DNA of 64,000 nucleotides. Source: Ectobius pallidus. Lineage: Eukaryota > Arthropoda > Insecta > Blattodea > Ectobiidae. The first letter of the stretch is position 1. Every line of letters starts with the position of its first letter. Under the pieces are notes generated by a model. The model saw only the letters and a program-made list of their open reading frames with translations. It did not search any database and was not told the DNA's origin. This document shows positions 60,559-64,000 of this stretch, piece by piece. A program made the translations under genes and the position numbers. The stretch spans positions 157,282,532-157,346,531 of the forward strand of contig CAXKWD010000001.1 in the NCBI GenBank assembly GCA_964059195.1, written 5' to 3'.

Positions 60559-60646
60559 ATTTTATTAATATGAGTTGATTAACACACTTGAACTTCACCA
60601 AGTGAAGTGAAGTTCAAGTGTGTTAATCAACTCATATTAATAAAAT
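60559..60646. repeat. Perfect 40-bp inverted repeat with 8-nt spacer
   Basis: The left arm 60559-60598 begins ATTTTATTAATATGAGTTG. The right arm 60607-60646 is its exact reverse complement over all 40 bases. The spacer is CAAGTGAA. There are no mismatches, unlike every other inverted repeat here. Confidence 0.95.
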
Positions 60647-61723
60647 ATTGATTCACTTCACTGTGTTAAGTTCCAAAACGTACTCAATATCGTTCCAAAG
60701 TGGAGGGTGGAAAACTAAATTCACTGATAAGAAACTATCAAGAAATATAATTTGAGGCAACTCGTTATTGTAATCAATTGTCAAGGGACAACATTTGGGA
60801 AAAAATTGCTAAAACAGTGAAAGTGTTAAGCGTATTAAACTACAAATAGGCCTACCATACATTAGTTGATCATTTAACTTAAAACTTCTATTTCAAACAG
60901 CTGAAAATTCAGAGGTGATGGGGTATTTGAGTATATCCATTACTTCACTGGCATGCTTTCCATGGAAGCAAGAGAAGCTTACTGGTTCACCTAGTTCATT
61001 ACACCAAAGGAAGAAATTTATTTAAAAAAAAAAAAAAAGTAAATTTTAATAATTTTAATCGTTCATTCTCTCATTAATAATGCTCAAAAAAAGTGAAGTG
61101 TGGACTACACTGCCAGATGGTTGCCAGCTAGGGAGCAGGTTGGACGAGGTGGACGAGGTAGCCTACTTCATGTATTTCCACAAAGCCTCTAGAAACGATA
61201 GGAAATTTTCAATTGCGGACTGGCAGGTTATTAAAAATATTGTTATGTAGGCCTATTCTTGTGTGCTCTATATCTTGCTGTAAAACAGTCACATGTTTGT
61301 TAATGCTGCTTGTTTATTGGAAAAATAATATGTAACCAATGTATAATAGGCTAATTGAGTTTTTTGCTACTCAATGGGAAGCAACTACCGAACAGCTGCT
61401 CGCCCATTGTGTTGGGATTGTCATGAGCATTAATCTCAACTTGCCTGGTGTAGTTGTAAAATTGAAAAACTTCTATAACATGGAATTTTTCCTAGAGGCT
61501 TTTCTGAAAATAATAATAAATATTTCTTGCCGTTTCTGCACGCCTATTTTGTTAAACACTGAATTAGGTATAGAGGAAATCAATCATTAGACAGTTTAAT
61601 TTCGACAGTATCGCATACGGTACCAATATTGTTGTGTTTAATACTGTCTAAAATATAATATTTCCTGTTGTTTTACTAATAGTATAATGCAGTTTGTGAC
61701 ACTTGGCACAGGAGAGTTGATTT

Positions 61724-61958
61724 ACAGCCATTCCACGGAAAGTGTGTCCAGACCGTAACAATCTATTAATATTAATTTAAAATATATGTCATCAGTGAAA
61801 AATTATGAAAATAATTTTCAGTAGGCCTACTAGTCTACTGAAGAACTAATTCTCAAAATTAATTTCATAATTTTTCAGTGATGACATATATTTTTAATTA
61901 ATATTAAAAGGTTGTTAAGGTCTGGAGACTTCAGGCTCACTTTCCGTGGAATGGCTGT
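61724..61958. mobile_element. Fold-back MITE with 21-bp exact ends
   Basis: The 21-bp end starting ACAGCCATTCCACGGAAAGT at the left is mirrored exactly at 61938-61958. Beyond it the arms pair through GTCCAGACC and, after a gap, through ATATATGTCATCA-TGAAAAATTATGAAA, forming nearly one long hairpin. The centre is TAGGCCTACTAG. A solo end is at 51499. Family and target duplication not determined. Confidence 0.8.
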
Positions 61959-62581
61959 TTAGGCTTCAAATAAATTTGTACTGTAGTTTTGAAAAAATTT
62001 ATATTACTGCTTCTCTCAACTAGAATTTCACTAATCGCCATTGCATTGCTTGTGATTCGTCCAATAAATGGAATGCTGACTAGCCTCTGCGAATACTTCT
62101 TGGAACATCTGCTACAGCAGCATATGCCTATTAGTAATATGAGAAGAATCAGTAGCAGCCAGTTATTATATGACAAACCAAGATTCAGTGTGACACTTCA
62201 GCCATCTTTTCCTACAAATTGGCCAATCCCACGGGTTTGATTCCAGCACCGGTCTATGCTATTTATGTGTATGTAAATACAACAGTTTCATTTAAATATA
62301 ATTAGAGAAGTGTTAAGAACTCCTGCAGGACAAAATTCTGGCGCAGAAATCACTAAGCAGCCCCAAGCAATGGGACACAAATGTCATTAACTAAGCATGA
62401 CAATCAACCTATGGTACCTAAATTAGTGGTCTGTCAAAAAAAATACTACAGATAGTTCTTGTGGTTTTTTTGTTAAATTTTAAAAACGAAGATTGTGTTG
62501 TATGGATAATTTTGGCAGAAGGTTTAAGTGATTTACATTAGTGACAATTTTTATAACAATAAAATTATTATTTTGAACTAC

Positions 62582-62930
62582 ATTAAACTCTTCATTATCC
62601 ATAGGTGCATTATCCGGTTTGCGGATTAACCGTGGCTTATTTTTTGTTTTATTTAAAGTACTTATTTTAAGGTTGTGGACTGTGCTCAGTTTTTAACACT
62701 AGCTTGAGGTTCATAGCTTTATTGCGTTTCGAGGATTTTGACCTTTTCTTTACCAGCATACAGTACTGGGGTCATGGGGAGGCATTTGTTGCAAGACAAA
62801 CTAATACTCAGGAAATTGCCTAGTGATATACGGAAGAAAGACAATGCATCCAAAAGACAAAAGGAGATTACAGAGTTCTTTCAAAGCAACAGGCTCGTAA
62901 GATATAACAGTTTCCTGGATACTGTAAAGT
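62582..62930 (+). pseudogene. Possible Tigger/pogo remnant
   Basis: CATTAAACTCTTCATTATCC after a TA resembles the Tigger-type ends at 30561 and 45299, and CATTATCCGGTTTGCGGATT follows. Downstream a frame contains SDIRKKDNASKRQKEITEFF, reminiscent of the basic C-terminal tail of pogo-like transposases (KRQ-x-ITEFF). No right end or catalytic domain is visible. Confidence 0.4.
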
Positions 62931-64000
62931 GTATTACACGTTATTTTACTGTAAATATTACAAATTGTAGTTCACAAGTAGGCTCATTAATATTTGCCAA
63001 CTATGACTTTGTCTAGAAGCTACTCTGTAATTTTATGATGGTTATGCTATATTTTAATTTATACTTTTTGCATTATTTAAAACAAATAATTGCAAGCACA
63101 ATATTTTAATAAAATGTACCAGTAGTAATTTGCTAAAATACTGTAGGCTACTTTAAATATTTTCATAATAGCATTATGAAAATAACATTCATTAGGAGTT
63201 CACAGATGTAAGTTAAAGATGATATTGTTTGCTGATAGCACAAACAGTAGTGGGGTCTGTAGTCAGTCATATTACACCCACTAGTTGGGCCAAGATAACA
63301 TATGAGGTCTTGGCAGCATGCCTGGGAATATTTCTTCAACAAATGCAAGACTTCCTCAGGTTTGTAAGGAGAGATCAGTAACTTGGCTGTACAGGCAGGT
63401 GAAAGGAAAATTATAAATAACTGCATACCTTCAAGAAGGCCAGCTGCAGCTATCATAGAAACAAGTTACCACAGTGAATCAACTTTCTGTTCCACAACAA
63501 CAGAAAAATTACTAGGCCTTCTTTATCCACAATAGTAATACAAATGTCTAACAAACAAAAATATATTTTAACACCAATCATATCATATACCGGTATCTTA
63601 CTTATAAAAATATTTAGTGATTCCTGTCTATTCATATTTGTCCCAAAAACTGCTGAACTGATAGAACTGAAATTTTGCTTGAACATTCTGTATTTACTTG
63701 TGTAACTCACACACATTTTAACGCTAATTTTGTAATCTAAAATAGGATGCCTGATTTATGTGAGGGACCATTACAAAAATTGTTTAAATTTGATTGATTT
63801 GAATAAAACAACATGCGATAACTTATGGTTCTCCATTATTGATCTTTCTCAGAAGTATAGTCTTGTTCAGATTCACTCTTCGTTTTCAATCACTTTTAAT
63901 TTGAAACTTGCTTATGACTTGAATATTTTTTGGACATTATGGTAACTTTACTGCACTTTATATCATTGAAACTGGACCTCAATACAAACTGTTATCCCAA

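Larger units (their letters stand above)
58411..64000. other. Presumed intergenic DNA upstream of the gene
   Basis: No convincing host exon on either strand. Open frames are short, AT-rich and without homology I can recognise. It holds a dispersed repeat, a solo LINE-associated motif, the 60.6 kb palindrome, a MITE and Tigger remnants. 63.0-64.0 kb has nothing definable. Confidence 0.5.

Noticed and set aside
63163..63716. Two adjoining minus-strand frames of 97 and 87 codons near the right edge
   Set aside because: AT-rich, no motif, no splice or start context that stands out. Probably chance.

Overview
The window is animal nuclear DNA: AT-rich, intron-dominated and packed with decayed transposons. 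tRNA-derived SINEs, three lineages of LINE 3' ends, and mariner, Tigger, hAT and PIF/Harbinger derivatives all occur. Consensus GT/AG splice sites and the flavour of the one host protein point to an insect. Very long introns and this mobile-element mix suggest a large-genome polyneopteran such as a cockroach, but that is inference. No prokaryotic genes, CRISPR array, true tRNA or rRNA was seen.

One host gene is supported, on the minus strand. Three coding exons join with matching phases. Exon A (40048-40446) has a 5' leader with overlapping upstream ORFs and the start codon at 40355. Exon B (25232-25748) is a Ser/Thr-rich disordered segment with a basic, NLS-like patch. Exon C (4722-4918) holds a complete C4HC3 PHD finger. 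Together they give about 340 residues of the N-terminus of a ZMYND8/PRKCBP1 (RACK7)-like chromatin reader. Its bromodomain, PWWP and MYND exons would lie beyond the left edge. A CpG-rich stretch at 54.0-54.6 kb is a candidate promoter and first exon. The gene therefore covers at least 35 kb here, and perhaps 50 kb, for about 1 kb of coding sequence.

Left to right. 0.5-1.3 kb: degenerate tandem array. 4.2 kb: SINE. 4.7 kb: PHD exon. 7-9 kb: a zinc-finger transposon relic and a LINE end between TTA microsatellites. 11-14 kb: mariner and two hAT elements. 15.5-18.6 kb: SINE cluster. 19 kb: LINE end. 21.6-24.8 kb: SINEs and a five-component nested transposon island. 25.2 kb: exon B. 30.3-31.8 kb: element with two insertions. 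36.9-39.7 kb: SINEs, a minisatellite and a hAT. 40 kb: exon A. 41.2-42.6 kb: Harbinger element. 44-47.4 kb: three MITEs. 52.5-53.4 kb: LINE end between inverted repeats. 54.0-54.6 kb: candidate promoter. 54.6-58.4 kb: large satellite-bearing hAT with an exact 8-bp target duplication. 58.4-64 kb: intergenic DNA with MITEs and a perfect 40-bp palindrome.

Most stretches not listed (for example 2.1-4.1, 5-7, 32-36 and 48-51 kb) are AT-rich intronic sequence in which I see nothing definable.
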